A DNA stretch of 41,027 nucleotides, taken from the NCBI GenBank assembly GCA_937877075.1, contig CALEGD010000143.1, positions 1 through 41,027 of the forward strand, in the 5' to 3' direction. The notes below the pieces were generated by a model. That model ran no database searches. It saw only the letters and a list, made by a program, of their open reading frames with translations, and was not told the origin of the DNA. Origin of the DNA: an uncultured Acholeplasmatales bacterium. GTDB lineage: Bacteria; Bacillota_I; Bacilli_A; ML615J-28; CAG-698. Position numbers and translations under genes: made by a program. Of the stretch, positions 14,465 through 22,493 are shown piece by piece (within the stretch, counting starts at the first letter, position 1; each line of letters begins with the position of its first letter).

Positions 14465-15283
14465 ATGAAAAATTTCGGAAATTTAATATCAACAAGACGT
14501 AAGGAATTAAAAATGACTCAGAAGGAGCTGGCTTTAAAACTAAATGTTTCCGATAAAACAATCAGTAAATGGGAGACTGGAGCTAGTTACCCTGAGATTA
14601 CTTTTCTTGCGACTATTGCGAAAGTCTTAGATTTAAATGTTAATGATTTATTTGGTGTTGAAGATATGCAGGAAAAGAAAATTGATTTAGAAGAGCATGA
14701 AAGTTATAATTATGAGGTAATTAATAAATATAAGAATAAAATCTTTCTAATAATAGGTTTAATCTTTGCCGGTATAATTTTGTTTTTGACCTGTATTGGT
14801 ATTAGCGATGGAGATATTCAAATACTGGTGTTTGCAATTGGCATGGCATTATACGGACTAAGTCTCATTCTGTTTATCAGCAATAATGTTAGCTTTCGTG
14901 GGTTTTATGACAGAAAATTTTATACTCGAGTATATGATTATGTATTTTTAAAGTATTCCTCTACAACAATCATTCTCTGGGTACTTCCATTCCTTTTCTT
15001 TTCATTGATTTCCTCAGGATCATTAAATCTTTTTGTAATTCAAGGAATACTTGGCATTATATCAATTATTATTGTTATATTATCATTTGTTGTCATTGTA
15101 AAGATCTCTAAAATATCTAATTTTAGAATAAAAAAGGATATTATTAATATGGTTTTAATCATTGCAACAATATTAATAACTGTTCCAATAGCAACAAATT
15201 TACTACAACTTCATTTTCTGCCAATTGTTTATCTTTTAATATATATTATTATTTTTAGGCTTGATTATACAAACAATAAATAA
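14465..15283 (+). CDS. XRE-family regulator with a C-terminal membrane domain
   Basis: 272 residues. Residues 1-68 are a Cro/C1-type helix-turn-helix (TRRKELKMTQKELALKLNV, then SDKTISKWETGASYPE and an LNVNDLFG end). From about residue 85 there are six hydrophobic helices. Membrane-tethered XRE regulators of this layout are frequent in Bacillota, often next to ABC exporters they control; signal and target are unknown. AAGGAGG lies 7 bases before the ATG. The next complete gene in this direction is an ABC-2 permease, which could be a target. The stop is followed by about 500 bases without a gene. Confidence 0.85.
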   Translation: MKNFGNLISTRRKELKMTQKELALKLNVSDKTISKWETGASYPEITFLATIAKVLDLNVNDLFGVEDMQEKKIDLEEHESYNYEVINKYKNKIFLIIGLIFAGIILFLTCIGISDGDIQILVFAIGMALYGLSLILFISNNVSFRGFYDRKFYTRVYDYVFLKYSSTTIILWVLPFLFFSLISSGSLNLFVIQGILGIISIIIVILSFVVIVKISKISNFRIKKDIINMVLIIATILITVPIATNLLQLHFLPIVYLLIYIIIFRLDYTNNK

Positions 15284-15781
15284 TTCGATCACAAAAATGA
15301 TTCTAAACAAATAAAGACTCTTAAAGATAGTTTATGGTATTGTGGTCTAAAACTAAATGGTCAAGCTATCATTGAATATAATTTTTTTGCTCTAAAGGTG
15401 TTAAAATCACTGCTAAACGATTCCTTTGATTACTTTACAGAAATTATTCTTACCTTCATAAATCCATTTGTTATCCTTTCTTTGTTATTGGATGTATAAT
15501 TCGGTTTCGATAAGTTAAAGCAGTTTTAAAACTCGGAAAGTTTCAGATTTGATTGTTCTACATAATCACACCAATTTAATTGATCCTTTTTAGTATTATC
15601 ATAATTTGAATATTTCGAAACTCTATATAAACTTTGCATGAAAATACAAGTAGTTTCTAGATTACTATCAAGTTTAAACAATATTTGTATTATCTCTTGA
15701 AATATCTTTTAACTTGCAATCTGATTTTCGTCAAGGTGCCATACTTCTTTTGAAAAACGATTTGCAAATTATATTTTGTGA
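15284..15781. other. Intergenic region, nothing recognised
   Basis: About 500 AT-rich bases with stops in all frames and no clear promoter or terminator. Since the following permease genes lack an ATPase partner, this is where a lost ABC ATPase gene might have been, but no ABC motif is detectable. Confidence 0.45.
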
Positions 15782-16210
15782 TACCTCTTTAAAACATTGG
15801 CTTTCAATTCGAAGGCGGAATTTTTAGTTTATCATAACAATGAATATAGAACAGTAAATTGCTTAAATTCCTTTTTCATGCAATCGCTTGGTTTAATATT
15901 ATTAGTTTTATTAGTTTCCATAATATTAGATGTTATAATTATTTTTACAAGAAGTATCACTATATCTATTTCATATCCAATATGTTCATCAGTAATTTTA
16001 GTTTTTATTTGGTATTTTATAAATAAACAAATAGACATTTATAATTTAAGTGAAAATGTGAATGCAATATTGTTTGTTCCATTTTTTAATTTTTATCATC
16101 TATTTTCATACGTTCAGCTTAATACTTTATATTGGACTATAGGCTATCTAACGCTATTTATTTTACTATTAATTCTATTAAAAATAAAGTTTCAAAACTT
16201 AGAATATTAA
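15782..16210 (+). pseudogene. ABC-2 type permease, C-terminal remnant
   Basis: The frame is open from 15782 (after TGA 15779-15781) to TAA 16208-16210, about 142 codons. The only early start is TTG 15797 without a ribosome-binding site. There are four hydrophobic helices, and the end, LTLFILLLILLKIKFQNLEY, resembles the last helix and basic tail of ABC-2 permeases. About half of a usual permease is missing at the front. The next permease gene starts 11 bases after its stop. It may be a genuine short protein with a poor start, but a truncated gene is more likely. Confidence 0.45.
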
Positions 16211-16221
16211 AGGGCAAAATT

Positions 16222-17250
16222 ATGAGAAACGCATTAAAAATATTTTGTTTTGAGCTTAAAAAAATATTGTTGAATAGAAAAAAGATTATGTATTTTATGA
16301 CAATGTTTTCTTTTTTTATTTTCTCATGCTATTTATTTCAATCAATGATTGTATTAAAAAACTATTCATTGGATCCAAATAAAAGTATGGAAACAAATGT
16401 AATTTTGAGAGATAGTTATAAGTTGGCATATGAATATGCTTATGGAATTAATACCGAACTTCCCGATGGTGTTTTAATGCCTAGCGATATTTATGAACAA
16501 AAGGAAGAAATATATTATCAATATTTAAGGTATGATTATTATGTAAATACAAAAACAAGTTTTCTTGACTATGTTGATATAGACAGTCCCTTTGAAACAA
16601 GTATAGGATTAGAAGATGGTGTATTTAAAGTTGTTTTTGGAAACTTTTCATTTTATATTGTTAGTTTTTTAAGCATTATTATAGCATTAAGTATTGGCTT
16701 TTCTGATATTGATAATAATAAAATAAAAAACACATTACAATCAAAAATAAAAATAAGAGAAATAATGATAGGGAAAATAATATTTCTGGTTACTATGTTA
16801 ATCTTAATGGTATTATTGATTACGATCACTAATTTACTTATTTCGGATAATACTACTAATGTTTTATTAGTCGATAAAGGTTTTGTAGAGGTAATAAAAA
16901 CCTCTAAATATTTTATATCAAAAATGATTATTAATCTATCATATGGTATCTTATTAGCAATGTTAAGTTTTATTATTAGACTCTTTGTGAAAAAAACTTA
17001 TTTTACAGGTTTTTTAACCTTTAGTAGTATTTGTTTTTCTTTTGGATTATATAGTATTGTAAAAACCTTTATGAGAAATGACGTTTTAAAAGAAAATCTT
17101 AAGAAGGGGTTTCTTTTTGTGAATTCCCAGCTATACAACGTTACTTATAACCAAAAAGTATTTACTTTTATTATCACATTTAATATTTTAATTAGTGTAT
17201 TTCTAGGTTTACTTTTACTTAAGAAAATGGAAGTTCAAGAATTATATTAA
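16222..17250 (+). CDS. ABC-2 type transporter permease
   Basis: 342 residues from ATG 16222; an upstream in-frame start (16132) would overlap the previous frame and is not chosen. The N-terminus ALKIFCFELKKILLNRK is typical for ABC-2 permeases (short basic helix, then TM1 at about 24-43). An extracytoplasmic loop of about 100 residues is followed by five more helices and the basic/acidic end LLKKMEVQELY. Such permeases work with a separate ATPase to export peptides or antibiotics, or give self-protection. No ATPase gene is present in this cluster. The next gene, 12 bases on, encodes a secreted protein with a good ribosome-binding site. Confidence 0.75.
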   Translation: MRNALKIFCFELKKILLNRKKIMYFMTMFSFFIFSCYLFQSMIVLKNYSLDPNKSMETNVILRDSYKLAYEYAYGINTELPDGVLMPSDIYEQKEEIYYQYLRYDYYVNTKTSFLDYVDIDSPFETSIGLEDGVFKVVFGNFSFYIVSFLSIIIALSIGFSDIDNNKIKNTLQSKIKIREIMIGKIIFLVTMLILMVLLITITNLLISDNTTNVLLVDKGFVEVIKTSKYFISKMIINLSYGILLAMLSFIIRLFVKKTYFTGFLTFSSICFSFGLYSIVKTFMRNDVLKENLKKGFLFVNSQLYNVTYNQKVFTFIITFNILISVFLGLLLLKKMEVQELY

Positions 17251-17262
17251 GAGGAGAAAAAT

Positions 17263-18011
17263 ATGAAAAAAATGATTATTTTAATGATTTTTATTTTAAC
17301 TATTATATTGTCTGTAAATGGAATTGTTGTTTGTGCTAATTCAGACGATTTAATTGAAATGGATGATCCAGTCGTTACTCTTAGTGATGATATTAAGTTT
17401 TTTGGCAATTGGTGGAGAAATAAATCCAAATTGGTTGGTTGATCAACCAATACTAGCTAGTTGTGAGGAAAGTTATGAGATAATAACTTTTGAACCAGTG
17501 GAAAAGAAATATAGAAACGGTTCTGTTAGAGATTTATACATTAATGAAGAAAAGTATGGACTATATGGTGTTGATAATACCTTAGTAACAAAACGATTAG
17601 CACCAGTTCAAAGTTTTTTAACAGAAGTTATTGATGGAGCAAATGGCTATGCAAAAATATCTATTCGTACTGTTTCAGCCTTTCCAAGCCCTGAATACAT
17701 ATATCGCTGGGATGATAGCAGAAAAATGAAAGATTTATATGGTGATATAGATATACCAGGGGATTATACAAATGTTGGGTATGGAAAAGTAATGTATAGA
17801 ACAGGGGGCCAAGGGTCAATCATGGACTCCGTGGTATTATGTTGAATTAGAAGATATGATAGACAGCAATGTTACTCTTAATTTTCAAGGTGGGATATTT
17901 GTTCAAATAGTTGTTATATATGAAGTTAGAGAAAAAGCTACAAGCATATTTGTTCCACATATATACTATCATGTTAGAGGAATGTATCAGTTAGTGGTTT
18001 CTAATAATTAG
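17263..18011 (+). pseudogene. Secreted protein of unknown function with two homopolymer frameshifts
   Basis: ATG 17263 (GAGGAG just upstream) starts a clear signal peptide, MKKMIILMIFILTIILSV up to VVCANS. The frame shifts by one base at a T6 run (17398-17403) and again by one at a G5 run (17804-17808). Removing one T and one G gives an uninterrupted 248-residue protein ending at TAG 18011. The rebuilt mature part includes ILASCEESYEIITFEPVEKK, VRTVSAFPSPEYIYRWDD-like and TPWYYVELEDM segments; no family is recognised. It is in an apparent operon with the ABC-2 permease. The lesions may be sequencing errors, true decay or phase variation. Confidence 0.65.
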
Positions 18012-18085
18012 ATTAGTTAATAATATGCAAAATAATATTGTCTTAAAAGAATATGTTATATAATTTTTGTTTTTATAAATAATCC

Positions 18086-18124
18086 TGTTAAATAATTAAT
18101 GGTTTTTACCATTGTTAAATAATT
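18086..18124. repeat. 12-bp direct repeats around a small hairpin
   Basis: TGTTAAATAATT occurs at 18086-18097 and 18113-18124. Between them AATGGT and ACCATT form a short hairpin. It lies in the 277-base gap between the broken secreted-protein gene and malic enzyme and may be a degenerate terminator or a small element footprint. Confidence 0.4.
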
Positions 18125-18223
18125 CGTGTTCAAAAAACAGTTCCTTAAAGAACCCAAATATACTGCTTAGAATATTTTTAAAATATGTAATAGATAAAAG
18201 ATCTATTAATTAATTTAAATAAT

Positions 18224-18252
18224 TAGACTTTTAAAATGCTTTAAATTATAGT
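18224..18252 (+). promoter_or_regulatory. Probable promoter of malic enzyme gene
   Basis: TAGACT (18224-18229), 17-base spacer, TATAGT (18247-18252), followed by AAGAAAGGA and ATG 18289. The fit to consensus is moderate. Confidence 0.4.
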
Positions 18253-18288
18253 AATATATATAAGAGTGATTAAGAAAGGAAAATTATA

Positions 18289-19470
18289 ATGGATTATAAC
18301 AAGCTAAGTTTGGATCTTTGTTTAAAGCATCGTGGAAAGTTGGAAGTTGTATCGAAAGTTCCTGTAACTAATAGAACCGATTTGTCTATTGCCTATACTC
18401 CTGGGGTTGCAGAACCTTGTCGGCGGATTCATGCAGATAAGCATGAAGTATACCGCTATACAATTAAAGGGCGGACTGTTGCTATTGTTTCAGACGGAAC
18501 GGCAGTATTGGGACTCGGTGATATTGGTCCTGAAGCTGCAATGCCGGTTATGGAAGGTAAAGCTGTGCTTTTTAAGGAGTTTGGAGGAATTGATGCTTTC
18601 CCGATTTGTCTGGATACTAAGGACACAGAGGAGATCATTAAAACTGTTAAATACTTGGCTCCGACTTTTGGAGGGATTAATCTTGAAGATATTTCTGCGC
18701 CTCGATGTTTTGAAATAGAAGAAAGACTCAAAGCGGAACTTGATATACCCGTATTTCATGACGATCAACATGGTACGGCAATTGTGGTGGCGGCCGGACT
18801 TATTAATGCCTTGAAAGTTGTCGGAAAGAAATGGGAAGATGTCAGGATAGTCATTAATGGCGCCGGTGCTGCTGGAATCTCAATATGCAAGCTTTTACTT
18901 CAATTTGGCCCAAAAGACATTGTTCTTGTAGATCGTAACGGAGCTCTTGTTTCCAACGAGGAAATGATGAATCCGGCTAAATGTGAAATCGCGAAAATTA
19001 CAAATAAGGACCACGAACGTGGGCCGCTTTCCGAAGTAATCAAAGGAAAAGATATTTTCCTTGGGGTTTCGGCTCCAAATGTTGTTACTTCAGAAATGAT
19101 TTCTACAATGGCTGATGATGCGATTGTTTTTGGAATGGCCAATCCGATTCCGGAAATTATGCCTGAAGATGCGAAAAAAGGTGGAGCTCGTATTATCGCC
19201 ACCGGTCGTAGCGACTATCCCAATCAAATCAATAATGTCTTAGTCTTCCCGGGAATATTTAAAGGGGCCTTAATGGTAGAAGCAAAACAAATTGTTCCAG
19301 AAATGAAGATTGCTGCTTCCCAAGCAATTGCCTCTTTGATATCCGATGAAGAATTAAACGAGGAATATATTATCCCGGATGCTTTTGATAAAAGAGTAGC
19401 CGATACCGTTGCTAATCAAGTTGCCGAGGTAGCGGAAAGATTAGGAATTGCTCGAAAACCAAGAACTTAA
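18289..19470 (+). CDS. NAD(P)-dependent malic enzyme
   Basis: 393 residues, the length of short bacterial malic enzymes. It oxidatively decarboxylates malate to pyruvate with NAD or NADP, linking the citric acid branch to pyruvate and reducing power. Seen: GKLEVVSKVPVTNRTDLSIA and AYTPGVAEPCR near the N-terminus (family catalytic Tyr), GDIGPEAAMPVMEGKAVLFK (catalytic Lys region), the FHDDQHGTA metal-binding motif, the Rossmann motif INGAGAAGIS, and ANPIPEI with DYPNQINNVL near the end. Coenzyme preference is not certain. Single gene between its own promoter and a strong terminator. GC content is higher than in the accessory genes upstream. Confidence 0.96.
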   Translation: MDYNKLSLDLCLKHRGKLEVVSKVPVTNRTDLSIAYTPGVAEPCRRIHADKHEVYRYTIKGRTVAIVSDGTAVLGLGDIGPEAAMPVMEGKAVLFKEFGGIDAFPICLDTKDTEEIIKTVKYLAPTFGGINLEDISAPRCFEIEERLKAELDIPVFHDDQHGTAIVVAAGLINALKVVGKKWEDVRIVINGAGAAGISICKLLLQFGPKDIVLVDRNGALVSNEEMMNPAKCEIAKITNKDHERGPLSEVIKGKDIFLGVSAPNVVTSEMISTMADDAIVFGMANPIPEIMPEDAKKGGARIIATGRSDYPNQINNVLVFPGIFKGALMVEAKQIVPEMKIAASQAIASLISDEELNEEYIIPDAFDKRVADTVANQVAEVAERLGIARKPRT

Positions 19471-19481
19471 GAATAGAAATT

Positions 19482-19522
19482 AATAAATCCTTCCGAAGTG
19501 GAAGGATTTATTCTTGTCTTTA
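19482..19522 (+). terminator. Intrinsic terminator of malic enzyme gene
   Basis: AATAAATCCTTCC (19482-19494) and GGAAGGATTTATT (19500-19512), a perfect 13-bp stem with a 5-base loop, followed by a T-rich tail. Confidence 0.9.
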
Positions 19523-19558
19523 TATAAAGCTGTTCCGAAATATATAGATTTCTAAAGA

Positions 19559-19634
19559 TGGTGCTGAAAACAGGAATCGAACCTGCGACCTATTGATTAC
19601 GGGTCAATTGCTCTACCAGCTGAGCTATTTCAGC
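19559..19634 (-). tRNA. tRNA-Thr (anticodon CGT)
   Basis: On the minus strand a 76-base cloverleaf: acceptor GCTGAAA/TTTCAGC, D-arm GCTCAGCTGGTAGAGC, anticodon stem ATTGA/TCAAT with loop CCCGTAA (anticodon CGT, reads ACG), T-arm CAGGTTCGATTCCTG, discriminator A and encoded CCA at 19559-19561. It faces the malic enzyme gene. Confidence 0.97.
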
Positions 19635-19739
19635 ATTTTACACTTATTTATTTTATCATAACATACAATTTTGTCAAGTCAGTAAAAATAGTCATGATTA
19701 TCTGGTCCCTAAATTTGACTATCTAAACATAAAGAAATT

Positions 19740-19748
19740 TGGTATAAT
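19740..19748 (+). promoter_or_regulatory. Extended -10 promoter element
   Basis: TGGTATAAT lies 26 bases before the helicase ATG. A TTGACT at 19715-19720 is 22 bases away, too far for a standard -35, so the extended -10 probably carries the promoter. Confidence 0.5.
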
Positions 19749-19774
19749 ATATTTAAGTTTGAAGGGAAAGTATC

Positions 19775-22120
19775 ATGAAAATTAAAGCAAGTGTCCGAGA
19801 AATTGTAGAACTAATATACGGCAGTGGTGATCTGGTGAGCGAACAATATTTGCACCGGCGCGCCGAAGAGGGAACACTAATTCACAAGGAACATCAGAGT
19901 CAATATCAAGATGCTGATAAGAGTGAAGTTTATGTTACTTATGAGGAAGAAAAAGAAGATTATTCTCTCTTCATCAGTGGCAGAATCGACGGCGTCATTA
20001 AGAGAGGCAAAAAACTAATTATTGAAGAAATCAAATCAACTACCAGAGAACTCGACGCTGTTGATGAAATGACGGTTCCTGCCCATCTTGCTCAGGCTAA
20101 ACTTTATGCTTATCTTTATTTTCTAAATTCAAAGAAAAAGAAGATTAATGTCCGGCTGACTTATATTCATGTAGAAACCCGTAAAATTAAACTAATTGAT
20201 TTACTTTATTCATTTTCTGAACTGGAAGATTTTTTCCGAGAAACAATCGACCATTATCTTCATTGGTTGAAAGCAATAGATAATCATGAGCTTGAGCGAA
20301 ATAAGTCAATCGAAGGTCTTAATTTTCCTTTCCGAGATTTTCGCGAAGGCCAAAGAGAATTGATGGGTGCTTGTTATCGGAGTATATTAAATAAAGATAT
20401 ACTTTATGCTATCGCTCCGACCGGTGTTGGGAAGACGATTGCAACGGTATTTTCCGCTTTAAAAACTATTAATCAAAATAATCAAAAACTTTTTTATTTA
20501 ACCGCAAAGAACTTAGGTAAAAAAGTGGTTCTCGATACAATTGCATTATTGATGGACCATGGTTTGATTATCAAGGCTATTGAGATAACTTCAAAGGATA
20601 ATATCTGTTTTCAAGAGGAAAGGGATTGTGATCCGGAGAAATGCCCTTATTCCAGAGGTTATTTCTCAAAACTTTTTGAAGCTCTGCAAGATCTTTTTCA
20701 AAATTCCGATTTTTATAATAAAGAAACTATCATTGAATATGCAAAAAAGCACCAAATCTGTCCTTTTGAATTTACTCTTGATGCCAGTTATTACGCTGAT
20801 ATCATAATTTGTGATTACAATTATGCATTTTGTCCGAGAACGCATCTGATTAGATATTTCGATGAAGGCAGTAATTATGTTCCGATTCTTTTGGTTGATG
20901 AAGCACATAATCTGGTTTCAAGAAGTAAGGAGATGTACTCCGGAGAAGTTTCAAAAATTACTTTATTAACACTTAATAAACTTTTAAGGGAAAATAAATG
21001 TAATCTAAAAAAGCAATTCGATGAGATATTCAATTACTTTAAAGAATATGAAAAGCAGATTGCATTGGGGGATTATCAGGTTCGGATCTTAGATGAAATG
21101 TTTTTGGGATTAATTTCGAAACTGATTAATCGAATTGAAGATTTTCTTTCTGAAAATACAGAAATTAAACACAAAATAGAGATTATTAAAATCATGATGG
21201 ATCTGAATAGATTTCAAAAGATGAGTGAGTTATTTGATGATGATTATGTCTATTCGGTAGAACGTAATGAAGATAATATCATAATAAGAATTAATTGTTT
21301 GGATGCTTCAAAATTTCTTTTGAAAACAATTAAAGAAAAAACTGCCGGAACAGTTTTTTTTAGTGCTACTTTATACCCTATTAATTATTATCGCAAGATG
21401 TTGACTCAAGATGAAGGTTATTTTATTCGTATTGATTCACCTTTTGATAGAAATAATCTAAAGTTAATAACTATTGACTCCGTTTCTACAAGATATCGGG
21501 ACAGGTCGGCCAGTGTCGGCAAGATTATTGATATTATCCGGATTCTTGGAAAAAACAAGATTGGAAATTACATTGTTTTCTTTCCAAGTTATAAATATTT
21601 AAAACAGGTATATGCTGAGTTAATGAGTATAGATGACGGGTTTGAATATATCATTCAAAAATCTGATTTTACCCAAAAAGAAAGAGAAGCAATTGTAAAT
21701 CTCTTTATGAATAGTGATAAGACTCAAATCGGTCTTTTTGTAATGGGGGGAATGTTTTCTGAAGGAATCGATTATATTGGAGATATGTTAAGTGGTGTGA
21801 TTATTGTTGGAACCGGATTACCAATGTATGGTGGTTATAATAATGTTGTAAAAGCACATTTTGATGAAAAGTTTCAAAATGGTTTTGACTTTGCCTATAC
21901 ATATCCGGGGTTTGCCAAGGTAGTTCAGGCTGTCGGTAGAGTCATCAGAACCGAAACTGACCGGGGAATTGCGATATTGATAGATGACCGTTTCAAAAAC
22001 AAAAAATACTTGAATCTTTATCCTAAAGAATGGTCCCATATGGAGTTTATTTCTGATTTTACTCAGCTTGATGATGAAATCGATGATTTTTGGAAAAATA
22101 AAGAAAGAAAGCCGAATTAA
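19775..22120 (+). CDS. PD-(D/E)xK nuclease - XPD/DinG-like Fe-S helicase
   Basis: 781 residues. Residues 1-180 are a nuclease-like domain of the Cas4/RecB type: H37, GRIDGV (D72) and IIEEIKS (E85, K87), then AHLAQAKLYAYLY. The helicase core has Q-motif-like FRDFREGQRELM, Walker A APTGVGKT (214-221), an Fe-S cluster region with Cys 278, 285, 290 and 329, Walker B DEAH (375-378), FFSATLYP, and motif VI QAVGRVIRTETDRG. It should be a 5'-3' SF2 DNA helicase that joins unwinding with nuclease action in DNA repair or replication-block processing. This fusion is seen in several Bacillota. An intrinsic terminator overlaps its stop codon. Confidence 0.92.
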   Translation: MKIKASVREIVELIYGSGDLVSEQYLHRRAEEGTLIHKEHQSQYQDADKSEVYVTYEEEKEDYSLFISGRIDGVIKRGKKLIIEEIKSTTRELDAVDEMTVPAHLAQAKLYAYLYFLNSKKKKINVRLTYIHVETRKIKLIDLLYSFSELEDFFRETIDHYLHWLKAIDNHELERNKSIEGLNFPFRDFREGQRELMGACYRSILNKDILYAIAPTGVGKTIATVFSALKTINQNNQKLFYLTAKNLGKKVVLDTIALLMDHGLIIKAIEITSKDNICFQEERDCDPEKCPYSRGYFSKLFEALQDLFQNSDFYNKETIIEYAKKHQICPFEFTLDASYYADIIICDYNYAFCPRTHLIRYFDEGSNYVPILLVDEAHNLVSRSKEMYSGEVSKITLLTLNKLLRENKCNLKKQFDEIFNYFKEYEKQIALGDYQVRILDEMFLGLISKLINRIEDFLSENTEIKHKIEIIKIMMDLNRFQKMSELFDDDYVYSVERNEDNIIIRINCLDASKFLLKTIKEKTAGTVFFSATLYPINYYRKMLTQDEGYFIRIDSPFDRNNLKLITIDSVSTRYRDRSASVGKIIDIIRILGKNKIGNYIVFFPSYKYLKQVYAELMSIDDGFEYIIQKSDFTQKEREAIVNLFMNSDKTQIGLFVMGGMFSEGIDYIGDMLSGVIIVGTGLPMYGGYNNVVKAHFDEKFQNGFDFAYTYPGFAKVVQAVGRVIRTETDRGIAILIDDRFKNKKYLNLYPKEWSHMEFISDFTQLDDEIDDFWKNKERKPN

Positions 22121-22134
22121 TCGGCTTTTGCTTA
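22108..22134 (+). terminator. Intrinsic terminator overlapping the helicase stop codon
   Basis: AAAGCCGA (22108-22115) pairs with TCGGCTTT (22121-22128), loop 5 bases, then TTGCTT. The TAA stop (22118-22120) lies in the loop. Confidence 0.75.
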
Positions 22135-22192
22135 ATTGTTTAGAATGAGTTTGAAAATTTACTGCAATATGTTATGATATACGGGAAGTAAA

Positions 22193-22402
22193 TCATCCTG
22201 TTGTTCCGCTGGGATTGCCCTGCGATTCAGTTTGATTTAGTTCAAGATCATCACGATAAGTGGAGTTTTTGTGTTTTTCTGCTTCGGGAGGATTCTTTTC
22301 CTTCCCAAATTCAACATTATTATATTGTTGGGCAAGCAGAGCTTTTACTTCGTTGTAAGTTAACATATCTTTTTTAAACTTATCATTATTGTTTTTGTTC
22401 AT
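22193..22402 (-). CDS. Small hydrophilic protein of unknown function
   Basis: 69 residues from the minus-strand ATG at 22402, which has AAGGAG 9 bases upstream; longer in-frame versions lack this and run towards the divergent ABC gene. The product is rich in Lys, Asn and Glu, with no membrane segment: MNKNNNDKFKKDMLTYNEVK, then ALLAQQYNNVEFGKE and a disordered Pro/Ser/Thr tail. No family recognised. It lies convergent to the helicase gene and divergent from the ABC-FtsX cluster. The ribosome-binding site is the main evidence that it is real. Confidence 0.6.
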   Translation of the reverse strand: MNKNNNDKFKKDMLTYNEVKALLAQQYNNVEFGKEKNPPEAEKHKNSTYRDDLELNQTESQGNPSGTTG

Positions 22403-22493
22403 TTTATTATTCTCCTTGTTAATAATAGTTTTAATGTTTTTTAAGATCTTATTCTCAAGGATTATTTCCATATTTTTCATATTCGGAGGCTAT

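Noticed and set aside
17247..17450. Reverse frame opposite the secreted-protein start
   Set aside because: It is a shadow of the signal-peptide region and has no start signals.
19715..19748. TTGACT with TATAAT as a standard promoter
   Set aside because: The spacer is 22 bases; the extended -10 is the better explanation.
22389..22493. Longer N-terminus for the first ABC-FtsX protein
   Set aside because: It would add 35 hydrophobic residues before a normal ATPase start that has its own CGGAGG site, and it overlaps the opposite small gene.
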